A stretch of DNA of 64,000 nucleotides, taken from the NCBI GenBank assembly GCA_029260795.1, contig JAJDCO010000134.1, forward strand, positions 62,001-126,000, written 5' to 3'. A program made the translations under genes and the position numbers. Origin of the DNA: Planctomycetota bacterium. GTDB taxonomy: Bacteria > Planctomycetota > OFTM77. The notes under the pieces are model-generated. The model was not told the origin of the DNA, searched no databases, and was given only the letters and a program-made list of their open reading frames with translations. Shown here piece after piece: positions 9,801 through 17,294 of the stretch. Within the stretch, counting starts at the first letter, position 1. Every line of letters starts with the position of its first letter.

Positions 9801-10148
9801 TCGCACCAACATGAACTGGCTGGGAGCTGCGGGATCGTTTCCGAGGGCCTCGACCTCCACCTTCTCGAATGGCAGCAGCCGTGGTTGGCCGTTCGCGAGC
9901 TCGACCTTGAGGTCCCGTTGAAAGCTCGTTCCTTCGGACGAGAAGCGCCTCAAGCCGGCGAGATCGTCGGGGAGTCGTCCCTCGAGCTCCTCGAACTCCT
10001 GAGGTGAGACGTCATCACCGCCATCACCCGTTTCTTCAGGAAGCAGAGGATGGGCGTTCGGTCGCTTGAACTCGGTTGGATCGATCAGGATGAACAGGAT
10101 GGCGATGCTGGAGAGGAACACGATGAAGAAGATCGCCAAGCGCCTCAT
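6810..10148 (-). CDS. Giant LptC/LptA-like LPS transport protein
   Basis: 1112 residues, against about 190 for LptC and 180 for LptA. A single N-terminal membrane anchor (residues 3-22, RLAIFFIVFLSSIAILFILI) is followed by a long periplasmic region made of repeated beta-rich OstA-type segments, for example ATIRQTNAEGRVLWAQDLSI and FDGGIELRLPEGEAQLDCEE, ending near ETIPGGTFTLFYLDGGI. I infer a single-chain LptC anchor plus several LptA-like jellyrolls spanning the periplasm, because it sits exactly where lptC-lptA sit after kdsC in proteobacteria. The start is ATG 10148, overlapping the kdsC stop (ATGA); an upstream in-frame extension to 10295 only overlaps kdsC. No separate lptA or lptB is present in the window. 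Role inferred from context and fold pattern. Confidence 0.7.
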   Translation of the reverse strand: MRRLAIFFIVFLSSIAILFILIDPTEFKRPNAHPLLPEETGDGGDDVSPQEFEELEGRLPDDLAGLRRFSSEGTSFQRDLKVELANGQPRLLPFEKVEVEALGNDPAAPSQFMLVRGMSWSIWNYDSLHRPQQFAILTAERARIEKTRSEGSEKREKPLARNNSFSPEDLKGNLYFLGPVILEAWSRPPDVDPEIFAADPKSTGTPTRIETSDLDVWSRERRMSTEQPVRLLHGRDRELEAEGVGLEVFGSPFLERPLATEVDPGEREPAPIARNDVVLVLKSDIRLIDRRGIGALNLPGLSPQIVSTNEPPAPLVLTGKGPLSIRDRSEVVTATLPEDDGPPWPTLFWGQLENDVHVVSGVELELWCDRVSGRFRRQEIVDAQSSPTGDDPTFTERMSGHLESLRGEGALRFAIRGITGSADSLDIEFHLDEATEESELQKLELIGQPRIIGLPADGWTDRLGGVQDVAMESDVPPTDVPAAELPKADASPEATGTLRALKLLRLEKTSPDRWRLTGDEKAHFLIAPTAEAVQQATSSLEAQWIVVDLTEDADLLSLSAHQDAVATWSDPLATGPFAFSASSDDIEYRRLANGVDQLRLWPQPRITARLREIELPGSIVEAAAPADEIAALSIERLFDLTGQAEGEVRVRTDSTGHREIRIESPIDIEIQDSEGGEPTHLACQTLLHDDWPLQHPEWPLGRQHTEAAGEVQCSVPILGLTALGNRLEIDQVPLPENRVAREWSLEGAPADLELRDLQKGGSAHLKAWRSLKYVENDTRLLFAEGDALVRLTVPPGESSSDPRHSGGGLSLLGVGAKPRGTEDTTADQIIDIYGSFVSADFGPSLDPEQLDAENPTAEGSLPRELVAAGNVRLVLARQSLELSGELLEARDKLDWIDLHGGVLGRATIRQTNAEGRVLWAQDLSIDLEAERMNLFGGGELQTPSKAFRSLRVARRGSSASAAPVRIRFGRNGAIDRRQARFDGGIELRLPEGEAQLDCEEAVIDFAAIGGETASPESAVRRIEAIGSVDLKSESPRRIRGVADRLVWDVPSASLTLQGGARRVSMTVDDIRYETIPGGTFTLFYLDGGIRSSASVIEFLDPTLSTPAPNEKR

Positions 10149-10654
10149 GTCGAATACCCCCTCACCGCTTCCTCCCATCGGCCCTGAGCCTTGAGGATCA
10201 GCTCGATGAGATCCCGGACGGCACCGTGTCCGCCGGATCGAGGCGTCACGAAATGCGCGCAGGCCCGCACCTCGGCAACCGCGTTGGCCGGACAAGCGGC
10301 GAAACCCGCTCTTCGAAGGACGGGGAGGTCGGTCCAGTCGTCCCCGATGAAAGCCGCCTCCGAGGTCTTCAGTTGGTGTTTGCGACAGACCTCCTCGAAG
10401 ACGGCCAGCTTGTCGTGCGCGCCCTGATGAAGCTCAGGAAGCTTGAGCTCGGCGGCGCGATGGGCCACGACGGATGAAGTCCGAGCCGTGATGATGCCGC
10501 AGATCAGGCCGACTCGACGAGCGAGCGCGAGACCCAACCCGTCGTAGGCCGAGAACGCTTTCAGCTCGCGACCGTCGGCATCGAAGATGAGCTGACCGTT
10601 GGTGAGGACGCCATCGACGTCCATCAGCAGCATGCGAATGTCATGCAGAGACAT
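10145..10654 (-). CDS. kdsC: 3-deoxy-D-manno-octulosonate 8-phosphate phosphatase
   Basis: 169 residues. HAD-superfamily C0-type (capless) phosphatase that hydrolyses KDO-8-phosphate to KDO in LPS core synthesis; such enzymes form tetramers. Motif I is MDVDGVLTNG (Asp nucleophile near residue 12 and acid/base two residues on), motif II IITART (Thr), and motif III/IV GDDWTDLPVL. The closing VTPRSGGHGAVRDLIELIL is typical of KdsC. The stop overlaps the next start as ATGA. It lies downstream of kdsD, which supplies arabinose-5-phosphate for the same pathway. Confidence 0.95.
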   Translation of the reverse strand: MSLHDIRMLLMDVDGVLTNGQLIFDADGRELKAFSAYDGLGLALARRVGLICGIITARTSSVVAHRAAELKLPELHQGAHDKLAVFEEVCRKHQLKTSEAAFIGDDWTDLPVLRRAGFAACPANAVAEVRACAHFVTPRSGGHGAVRDLIELILKAQGRWEEAVRGYST

Positions 10655-10740
10655 GGGGGATCACCCGAAGGGCGAGAGTGAATGTGGCTCGACCCGCCGC
10701 GGAACCGCCCGGAACCGCATGCAGGGGGGTGGGGGACCCA

Positions 10741-11709
10741 TTACACGAGGCCGACAGCGATCAAGTCTTGCACGTCGAGCAATCCCACCGGAACATCGCG
10801 ATGGTCGACGACAGGGATCTGATCGATCTTCTTCTCCTTCATGATGCCAAGGGCCTCGGTGGCGAGGCGCTCCTGGCCGATCTTCTTGGGGTGGCGAGTC
10901 ATGACTTCATCGAGCTGCAACGTGTAGAGATTGGTGGGCTCCCTTTGAAGCAGCCGACGGAGGTCTCCGTCGGTGAAGACACCGACCAGCACACCCGACT
11001 CATCGATGACGTTGACCGCCCCCGGCCTTCCCGGCGTATTGGTCATCACGTCGAAAGCATCTCGCAGGCGAACGTCGTCTCGTACGACTGGGTTCGCCTC
11101 GCCACCGCGCATGACCTCTCGGACCTTGAGCAGCTTGCGGCCCAGATTCCCGCCCGGATGGAAGAACGCGTACTCCTCTTGACTGAAGTCGCGCAGCTCC
11201 AAGACGGTCATGGCGAGGGCGTCTCCGAGGGCGAGCATCGCCGTGGTGCTCGCCGTGGGTGCCAGGCCCATCGGGCAGGCCTCCGGCACGTCCCCGATAT
11301 TGAGGATCACATCGCTGTGACGCGCGAGGGATGACTCCGGGTTTCCCGTCAAAGCGATGATGAGATTGCCCACCTTCTTGACCGATGGCACGACCCGGAG
11401 GATCTCTTCGGTCTCCCCGCTGTTCGAGAGGGCCAGGATCAGGTCTCCCTTGACGATCCGACCGAGGTCGCCGTGGACGGCATCTGCCGGGTGCAGCGAG
11501 TAGGAGGGGGTTCCGGTCGAGGACAGCGTCGCCGAGATCTTCTCGCCGATGATCCCGGCCTTGCCCATCCCGGACACGACGACGCGCCCGGTGCAGGCGA
11601 GGACACTCTGCACGGCCTGGGCAAAGCCTTCGTCGAGATGATCCACCAGCTGGCGAACGCTCTCGGCTTCGGCGTGGATGACTTTCCGGGCGAACTCGAG
11701 CTCGCGCAT
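10741..11709 (-). CDS. kdsD: Arabinose-5-phosphate isomerase
   Basis: 322 residues. Converts ribulose-5-phosphate to arabinose-5-phosphate, the first step towards KDO. An N-terminal SIS domain (about 35-170) contains VVSGMGKAGIIGEKISATLS, HPADAVHGDLG and ALSNSGETEEIL. Two CBS domains follow (about 200-322; the second contains TDGDLRRLL and the last ends VPVGLLDVQDLI). Length matches the family. It heads the minus-strand kdsD-kdsC-lpt cluster; 86 bases separate it from kdsC. A divergent gene starts at 11845, so the 11710-11844 interval probably holds promoters for both directions. Confidence 0.95.
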   Translation of the reverse strand: MRELEFARKVIHAEAESVRQLVDHLDEGFAQAVQSVLACTGRVVVSGMGKAGIIGEKISATLSSTGTPSYSLHPADAVHGDLGRIVKGDLILALSNSGETEEILRVVPSVKKVGNLIIALTGNPESSLARHSDVILNIGDVPEACPMGLAPTASTTAMLALGDALAMTVLELRDFSQEEYAFFHPGGNLGRKLLKVREVMRGGEANPVVRDDVRLRDAFDVMTNTPGRPGAVNVIDESGVLVGVFTDGDLRRLLQREPTNLYTLQLDEVMTRHPKKIGQERLATEALGIMKEKKIDQIPVVDHRDVPVGLLDVQDLIAVGLV

Positions 11710-11738
11710 CGCGATTTAGTGCCCTACGAGGACGGCAG

Positions 11739-11768
11739 TTGGGACTGATTCCAGCTCGCGATTATATG
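11739..11768 (+). promoter_or_regulatory. Candidate promoter for the M50 protease gene
   Basis: TTGGGA (11739-11744) and TATATG (11763-11768) separated by 18 bases in the kdsD/M50 divergent gap. Weak match to the housekeeping consensus; the only AT-rich stretch in the gap. Confidence 0.3.
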
Positions 11769-11844
11769 GTAAGGTCCCGGTCGATACCAACAGAGCGGCG
11801 TTTTGGACCGCTCGGCCGCCCTTCTCGAACGATCCCTGAGATCG

Positions 11845-12531
11845 ATGTTTCCGACCAACGACCTCACCGTCCTCATCACGTCCGTCGTGATCTTGATCCT
11901 GTCGCTCTCGTTTCACGAGGTCGCCCATGCCTGGACGGCTTGGAAGCTCGGGGACTCTACGGCCAAGGACCTCGGGCGCATCTCGCTCAATCCGTTGCGC
12001 CACATCAGCCCCCTCTTCACGATCGTCATGCCGATCGTCACGTTCTACCTGGCGGGGTTTCCGTTCGGCGGCGCCAAGCCGGTTCCCGTCAACTTCGCCA
12101 ATCTGAAGAAGCCGCGGCGGGACGACATCCTGGTCTCTTTCGCGGGACCGGCGTCCAACGTCCTGTTGGCGTGTCTGATGGCGGTCATCATGACGATCCT
12201 GCTGAACTTCGAGGTGGTCGACTACGATTACGAGTACGAGCTCTGGGATCCGGATCCGTGGGCGAAGCTCGGGGTCTACGCGGTCTTCGTCAATCTCCTG
12301 CTGGCCGTCTTCAATGCCCTGCCGATCCCGCCCCTCGATGGGTTTTCGATCGTGCGCGCCTTCTTGCCAGGGCGCCTCTTCTGGGGGATTCGCCGCTTCG
12401 AGTGGATCGGGCTGGTCGTGATCTTCGGCACCGTGATGATCCTGATGCGGAAGGGCATCGGGATCAGCTCCAAAATGGTCGAAGAGATCCCCCGCGACTT
12501 CATCGCTTTCTGGAACGGCCTCTTCCGATAG
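11845..12531 (+). CDS. Site-2 protease family (M50) membrane metalloprotease
   Basis: 228 residues. Intramembrane zinc metalloprotease of the compact SREBP/S2P type without a PDZ domain. The active-site HEVAH (residues 24-28) lies in the first transmembrane helix (LSFHEVAHAW). The second metal motif NALPIPPLDG is near 165-175, with the Asp ligand. PVNFANLKKPRRDDILVSFAGPASN is the conserved linker typical of this subfamily. Four or more transmembrane segments are predicted. The ATG at 11845 begins the conserved part; a TTG at 11803 would add 14 residues. The substrate is unknown; anti-sigma factors elsewhere in this window are speculative candidates only. Confidence 0.9.
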   Translation: MFPTNDLTVLITSVVILILSLSFHEVAHAWTAWKLGDSTAKDLGRISLNPLRHISPLFTIVMPIVTFYLAGFPFGGAKPVPVNFANLKKPRRDDILVSFAGPASNVLLACLMAVIMTILLNFEVVDYDYEYELWDPDPWAKLGVYAVFVNLLLAVFNALPIPPLDGFSIVRAFLPGRLFWGIRRFEWIGLVVIFGTVMILMRKGIGISSKMVEEIPRDFIAFWNGLFR

Positions 12532-12565
12532 GTCACACTCGAGGGAGAACGCTCGGAGGGCGGCC

Positions 12566-13558
12566 ATGGACTACAGCATCAAGCTCGAGAACTTCCAGGG
12601 ACCGATGGACCTGCTCCTCCACCTCATCCGCAAGGAGGAGGTGGACGTCTACGAGATCTCGGTCTCGCGGGTCATCGATCAGTTCCTCGAGTTCGTCGAC
12701 CACTTCGAGCAGCTCGATGTCGACTTGGCGAGCGAGTTCAGCGTGATGGCGGCGACACTCATGGTCGTCAAGTCGCGCATGCTCCTTCCCGTCGAAGAGG
12801 TCGATCTCGAAGAGGAGATCGATCCCGAGAGCGACCTCGTTCACCAGCTCCTCGAGTACAAGCGGTTTCGAGATCTCTCGCGCAGCCTCAAGGAGCTCTC
12901 CGACGAACGGTCGTTGATGTTCCCGCGCCGCAAGTCCTCGATACCGGAATCCGAGGTGGAGAAGGACCTCGGTGACGTGGATCTCTGGGATCTCATTTCG
13001 GCCTTCTCCAAGGTCGTGCGTGAGACCATGACGACGGGTCGAGTCCGAACCATCGTCAATGAAGAGCGCCCCGTCGCCGAGTACGTCGAAGAGATCATCG
13101 CACGACTCGACTTCGCGGGTGGCTCGCTGCCCTTCGAGCGGTTACTCGGCCAAGTCCGAACTCGCGACGCGATCGTTGGTTACTTCATCGGACTGCTCGA
13201 GCTCATCCGCCGCTTTCGGGTCGCCGCTCGCCAAGAGGGAGCCTTCGGAACGATCGAGATCTTTCTCCGCTCCGAAGAGGAAGCCGCTCGAATCACGGCC
13301 GAAGCGGCGGACATGGGAATCGAAACCGATGCCGAGGAGAAAGGCCCGCCAGACGCCGTCGAGGGAGAGGAGCCTGCGGAGCGAGATCACGTGGCACTCA
13401 GTGAAGACCTCTTGCCAGCAGAGATCGCCTCGGGCGAAGGGGCGGACGAATCGGTCGAACCGATCGACGACCTGAACACTTCGGATGAGACGGATGCCGA
13501 TGAGCGAGGCGGTCAGGCCGAAGCGAATGGCGAGGTGATCGGGAATCCGTTGGTCTGA
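12566..13558 (+). CDS. scpA: Segregation and condensation protein A
   Basis: 330 residues. Kleisin subunit of the SMC-ScpAB condensin that organises the chromosome. The N-terminal NFQGPMDLLLHLIRKEEVDV and DLASEFSVMAATLMVVKSRM segments are diagnostic, as is VHQLLEYKRFRDLSRSLKEL. The winged-helix C-terminal part ends near FGTIEIFLRSEEE (about residue 235). After that comes an unusual acidic tail of about 90 residues (DAEEKGPPDAVEGEEPAE and similar) that most ScpA proteins lack. A strong GGAGGG ribosome-binding site precedes the ATG. scpB and smc are not in the window. Confidence 0.93.
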   Translation: MDYSIKLENFQGPMDLLLHLIRKEEVDVYEISVSRVIDQFLEFVDHFEQLDVDLASEFSVMAATLMVVKSRMLLPVEEVDLEEEIDPESDLVHQLLEYKRFRDLSRSLKELSDERSLMFPRRKSSIPESEVEKDLGDVDLWDLISAFSKVVRETMTTGRVRTIVNEERPVAEYVEEIIARLDFAGGSLPFERLLGQVRTRDAIVGYFIGLLELIRRFRVAARQEGAFGTIEIFLRSEEEAARITAEAADMGIETDAEEKGPPDAVEGEEPAERDHVALSEDLLPAEIASGEGADESVEPIDDLNTSDETDADERGGQAEANGEVIGNPLV

Positions 13559-13650
13559 GGCCCCGAAACCGGTTCCACTGGCCGAGCATCGGAGCCAGAT
13601 CAAACCGACGCCCGGTCGACGCGAACGACCGGTCTCCGACGAGTGCCTTG

Positions 13651-13678
13651 TTGATTCGTCGAGCGACGTGGCTTAGAA
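13651..13678 (+). promoter_or_regulatory. Candidate promoter for trxA
   Basis: TTGATT (13651-13656), 16-base spacer, TTAGAA (13673-13678), about 50 bases before trxA. Moderate consensus match only. Confidence 0.25.
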
Positions 13679-13727
13679 CGCCGCTTTCCCAGCGTGTCCA
13701 TCAGCCTTCAGCCGAGGAGTAGGAATC

Positions 13728-14054
13728 ATGTCCGAGCAGGTCGCCGAGATTACCGAGAGCAACTTCGAGACAGAGGCGCTGCAGTCCGAGACGCCCGTAC
13801 TCGTCGATTTCTGGGCCCCCTGGTGTGGGCCTTGTCGCGCGATGACGCCGGCGATCGAGAAGCTGGCCGAGACCCACAGCGGCAAGCTGAAGGTCGTCAA
13901 GGTCAACATCGACGAGAACCAAAGCCTGGCCGTGAAGTACAACGTCACCGCCGTTCCGACGTTGGTTCTCTTCAAGGGCGGACAGACTCTCAAGCAGACC
14001 GTCGGAGGCAAGTCTCTCCAGGACCTGGAATCCTTCGTCCAAGAGGCCGTTTGA
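13728..14054 (+). CDS. trxA: Thioredoxin
   Basis: 108 residues, the standard size. General cytoplasmic disulfide reductase. The active site WCGPC places the redox cysteines at 33 and 36, preceded by VLVDFWAP and followed by the cis-proline loop AVPTLVLFKGG. It starts at ATG 13728 with ribosome-binding site AGGAGT. fmt follows after 49 bases on the same strand, so the two may be cotranscribed. Confidence 0.97.
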   Translation: MSEQVAEITESNFETEALQSETPVLVDFWAPWCGPCRAMTPAIEKLAETHSGKLKVVKVNIDENQSLAVKYNVTAVPTLVLFKGGQTLKQTVGGKSLQDLESFVQEAV

Positions 14055-14103
14055 CGGTCTCGTCTCCAACGACCTTCTCGGGCAAGAAACAAGGGACGAG
14101 ACC

Positions 14104-15078
14104 ATGAGGCTCGTCTACCTCGGAAGCTCCGACTTTGCGGTCCCCGCGTTGGAGAGCTTGATTGCATCTCGGCACGAAGTCCTCGCCGTAGTCACCCAGC
14201 CGGATCGACGGCGTGGCCGCGGTCGCTTGGCCGAGCCCGGCGTCATCCATGCCTGCGCCCGGCGTGCGGGACTTCTGGTCTTCCTGCCCGCGTCCATCAA
14301 CTTGCCCGAGATGGTCGAGAGCTTCCGCGCACTGGCACCCGACGTCTTCGTCGTCGCCTCCTATGGGCAGAAGCTCTCCTCGGAGCTGTGCGAGCTTCCG
14401 AGGCTGCGATCGATCAACATCCACGCGTCTCTCCTCCCCCGGCATCGGGGAGCATCTCCCATCCAGCAAGCCATCTTGGAGGGAGATGCGTTGACCGGGA
14501 TCAGCGTCATGTACTTGGCCGATCGAATCGATGCTGGCGACGTCCTGGGCCGGGTCGAAACACGTATCGGCGCCGACGAGACCTCCGGCGAGCTGCACGA
14601 TCGACTTGCTCGATTGGGCTCGGAGCTGATCTTGACGGTGCTCGATTCTCTCGAGGCCGGTCAGGTCGTTGGCGAGCCTCAAGATCCCGAGCAGGTGACT
14701 CACTGTCGAAAGATTCGAAAGACTGATGGATTGATTGACTGGCGTCGCTCACCCAAGAAACAGCACGACTTCATTCGAGCCTACTGGCCTTGGCCCAAGG
14801 CGCATGCTCAGGCTCGGGTCTCGAGCCGAGAGCGTCGCGTGTCCTTCCGTGCCTCGAGAGTACGACCCGGATCCATAGGAGCCGAGCAAGCGGGGCAGAT
14901 TCTCGAGGCGGGCGCCGACGGCATCGTCGTCGGAACGGGAGGCGGGCGACTCGCCCTGACGCATCTTCAACTCGATGGCGGCAAGGTCTTGACCGCCGAA
15001 GAGCTTCTGCGTGGGCACCGGCTCGAGGTCGGTGATCGCTTCGAGGGTCGAGTCCGCTCACCGGAGGAGTTGGCATGA
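14104..15078 (+). CDS. fmt: Methionyl-tRNA formyltransferase
   Basis: 324 residues. Formylates initiator Met-tRNA using 10-formyl-THF. The N-terminal catalytic domain has LVYLGSSDFAVPALESL, the signature NIHASLLPRHRGASPIQ (Asn/His catalytic pair) and YLADRIDAGDVL with its catalytic Asp. The C-terminal OB-like tRNA-binding domain begins near YWPWPKAHA. The stop overlaps the rsmB start (ATGA at 15075-15078), the usual fmt-rsmB pairing. The def gene is not adjacent. Confidence 0.97.
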   Translation: MRLVYLGSSDFAVPALESLIASRHEVLAVVTQPDRRRGRGRLAEPGVIHACARRAGLLVFLPASINLPEMVESFRALAPDVFVVASYGQKLSSELCELPRLRSINIHASLLPRHRGASPIQQAILEGDALTGISVMYLADRIDAGDVLGRVETRIGADETSGELHDRLARLGSELILTVLDSLEAGQVVGEPQDPEQVTHCRKIRKTDGLIDWRRSPKKQHDFIRAYWPWPKAHAQARVSSRERRVSFRASRVRPGSIGAEQAGQILEAGADGIVVGTGGGRLALTHLQLDGGKVLTAEELLRGHRLEVGDRFEGRVRSPEELA

Positions 15079-16457
15079 GTCGCGATCTTGCCGCTCGGAT
15101 CGTTCACCAAACGCTGTCGGGCGACGAGCTCGCAGAACAGCTGATCGCCGCACAGTGTCGTCGACGTCCGCTTGAACCGTCTGCCCGTGCCTTCCTCCGA
15201 GAGCTGGTCTTCGGGACCTTGCGACACAAAGGCAGCCTCGATGCCGTGATCGCGCGCTTCAGCGAAGCGCCTCTAAAGCGCATCGAACGACGGTTGCTAT
15301 CCATCCTTCGGGTCGGGCTCTATCAGATGCTGTTCCTCGACGAAGTGGCATTGGAGGTCGCCGTCGATGCTGCCGTCTCGGAAGCGAAGCGAAAGCTCTC
15401 GCGGCGGGCTGGAGGGTTTGCCAACGGCATTCTCCGAGCCATCGGCCGTTCGCTGGAGCGTCTGGATGCGACTCCCGAGGCTGTCGATCCGACTCGCTGG
15501 CTCCCGATCGGTGTGACCGGGTCGGGCATCCTGTTCGACCGCTCCGTGCTCTCCGATCCCGACACTCCGGCGATGCACCTGGCGGACCGCTGGTCGATGC
15601 CGGTCGAGATGGTTTCGCGCTGGCTCGAGGTCTTTGGTCCTGAGAATACGGAAAGAATCGCGGGGGCGAGCAACCGTCGGCCGACGGTCGGCCTGAGAGC
15701 TTGCGCCAAGAGCGGCGGGGTTCAGGCGCTCCAGATCGAGCTCGGCGAATGCGGAATCGTCTCTCGGCCGGGATCGGTCGAAGGGAGCCTACTGGTCGAC
15801 AACCCTCGCGGCCTGTTCGATACCGAAGCTTACCGAGACGGCAGATTCCAGGTGCAGGATCCGACCGCTCAGCGCGTGGCACGGGCGCTCGATCCACAAC
15901 CGGGAGAGCGCGTTCTCGATCTGTGCGCGGCACCGGGCGGGAAGGCGACACACCTCGCCGAGCTCATGCAAGGGCAAGGAGAGCTCATCGCCGTCGATCT
16001 CGATTCGATTCGCCTCGAGCGCCTTCAGCAGTCGTGTGACCGGCTCGGAATCACGATGATGGACATCCAGGCTCTCGATGCAACGGAACCGCTTCCGTTC
16101 AATGACCTCTTTGATCGAGTGCTTCTCGACGCTCCCTGTAGCAACACGGGAGTGCTCGCCCGACGGGTCGAAGCTCGCTGGCGATTCGATTTGCGGGGGC
16201 TGGCTTCTCGCGTCGATCTCCAAGGTCGGCTCTTGGAGCGGGCCGCCTCGATGGTGCGACCGGGAGGTTGGCTGGTGTACAGCACCTGCAGCTTGGAGCC
16301 GGAAGAAGACCGCGCGACTGTCGATCAGTTCTTGGCCCGCCATTCCGACTTCGCTTTCGATGGCGATGAGTGGACGATTCCTTCGGCAGAGGGCTGGGAC
16401 GGTGGTTACTGGGCCCGAATCCGACGCCCTGAGGAATCGACGCTGAGCAGTGGCTGA
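15075..16457 (+). CDS. rsmB: 16S rRNA m5C967 methyltransferase
   Basis: 460 residues. SAM-dependent cytosine-5 methyltransferase acting on 16S rRNA position 967 (E. coli numbering). The N-terminal NusB-like RNA-binding domain (1-150) contains FLRELVFGTLRHKGSLDAVI and ILRVGLYQMLFLDEV. The Rossmann methyltransferase domain has the SAM motif VLDLCAAPGGKATHLAEL and the two cysteine motifs LLDAPCSNTGVL and VYSTCSLEPEED. Translationally coupled to fmt. Confidence 0.95.
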   Translation: MSRDLAARIVHQTLSGDELAEQLIAAQCRRRPLEPSARAFLRELVFGTLRHKGSLDAVIARFSEAPLKRIERRLLSILRVGLYQMLFLDEVALEVAVDAAVSEAKRKLSRRAGGFANGILRAIGRSLERLDATPEAVDPTRWLPIGVTGSGILFDRSVLSDPDTPAMHLADRWSMPVEMVSRWLEVFGPENTERIAGASNRRPTVGLRACAKSGGVQALQIELGECGIVSRPGSVEGSLLVDNPRGLFDTEAYRDGRFQVQDPTAQRVARALDPQPGERVLDLCAAPGGKATHLAELMQGQGELIAVDLDSIRLERLQQSCDRLGITMMDIQALDATEPLPFNDLFDRVLLDAPCSNTGVLARRVEARWRFDLRGLASRVDLQGRLLERAASMVRPGGWLVYSTCSLEPEEDRATVDQFLARHSDFAFDGDEWTIPSAEGWDGGYWARIRRPEESTLSSG

Positions 16458-16477
16458 GATCGAGTCTGGGCCGCTGC

Positions 16478-16508
16478 ACTCAAAGTGCTTGTCATTAATG
16501 ATTTGAGT
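16478..16508. repeat. Inverted repeat downstream of rsmB
   Basis: ACTCAAA (16478-16484) and TTTGAGT (16502-16508) enclose an AT-rich spacer containing the perfect palindrome TCATTAATGA (16492-16501). The two elements are not co-centred. It could be an operator or RNA structure between rsmB and the gene at 16652. A second small hairpin, GTGTTTT-GGAG-AAAACAC, lies at 16567-16584. Confidence 0.35.
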
Positions 16509-16651
16509 GAGTGGGGTGAGGGTTGATGGAGGCTCTCTCACTCGCCATAATGGCCGGCGGAACGATGTGTTTTGGAGAAAACACGGGGAGCGCTTGGCCG
16601 ACGTCCTGACGCGGGCTGTTCGCTGTCCATCCTATTCAGAGGAGCCACGTC

Positions 16652-17260
16652 ATGGGTCGCAACAAGCGATCAGGAAATCGGACCGAGACAAGAACCTCGC
16701 CGGGTCGTTCGAGTCGGGGCAGCCGCAGCTCTCGAGGGGGGCGTGGCGGTGCGGGCTCCGGCGCCATCCTTGCCGGCAGCTTGGCCGTATTGGCGGTCGT
16801 GGTGGTGATCATCATCTCGATGTCGTCGACCGACGAGGCGAGTGCCGGCAACGAGGCCGCGGTCGCCCAGCAGCCTCCCATCGAGTCAGTTGCAGGAATG
16901 TCGGTTCCCGTGACCGAGGAGAAGCCCTCGGGTCCCGCACCGAGTGAACCGCCCCGCGAGGTCTGGGAGGCTGCTCAACGCTACTGGACCGAGGGCGAGC
17001 GCCTGCTCGATCAAGCGCGCTCAGCGCGAGACAACGCTTCTCAGGACGAGTTTGACCGCATGCGAGGCCGGGCTTACGAGAAGCTCAGTAAGGCGACGGC
17101 GGAGGGGCAGCGATACCTCGAGTGGTTCAACGTTCGACTCGAGTTCGACGATTCGCATCTCTATGATCCGGAGCGTTACTCCTCTTTTCGAGGAGAGCAT
17201 CGCCGAACGGAGAAGATCGTCCAAAAGTGGATCAAGCAGAGCAACGAGGCGCGTCACTGA
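16652..17260 (+). CDS. Single-pass membrane protein of unknown function
   Basis: 202 residues, not recognised. The N-terminal 35 residues are Arg/Ser/Gly-rich and strongly basic (cytoplasmic by the positive-inside rule), followed by one transmembrane helix (about 38-57, AILAGSLAVLAVVVVIIISM), a Pro/Glu-rich linker, then a helical, probably coiled-coil domain (about 105-202, WEAAQRYWTEGERLLDQARS onwards), which would be periplasmic. A good AGAGGAG ribosome-binding site precedes ATG 16652. phoU follows 34 bases later in the same direction. There is no sign of an enzyme. Confidence 0.75.
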   Translation: MGRNKRSGNRTETRTSPGRSSRGSRSSRGGRGGAGSGAILAGSLAVLAVVVVIIISMSSTDEASAGNEAAVAQQPPIESVAGMSVPVTEEKPSGPAPSEPPREVWEAAQRYWTEGERLLDQARSARDNASQDEFDRMRGRAYEKLSKATAEGQRYLEWFNVRLEFDDSHLYDPERYSSFRGEHRRTEKIVQKWIKQSNEARH

Positions 17261-17294
17261 CGCGTCTTTCCTCGGGTCGCCAAGGAGTGGAGTT

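Noticed and set aside
10149..10295. 49-residue N-terminal extension of the giant LptC-like protein
   Set aside because: It lies in kdsC in another frame and precedes the natural membrane anchor beginning MRRLAIFF.
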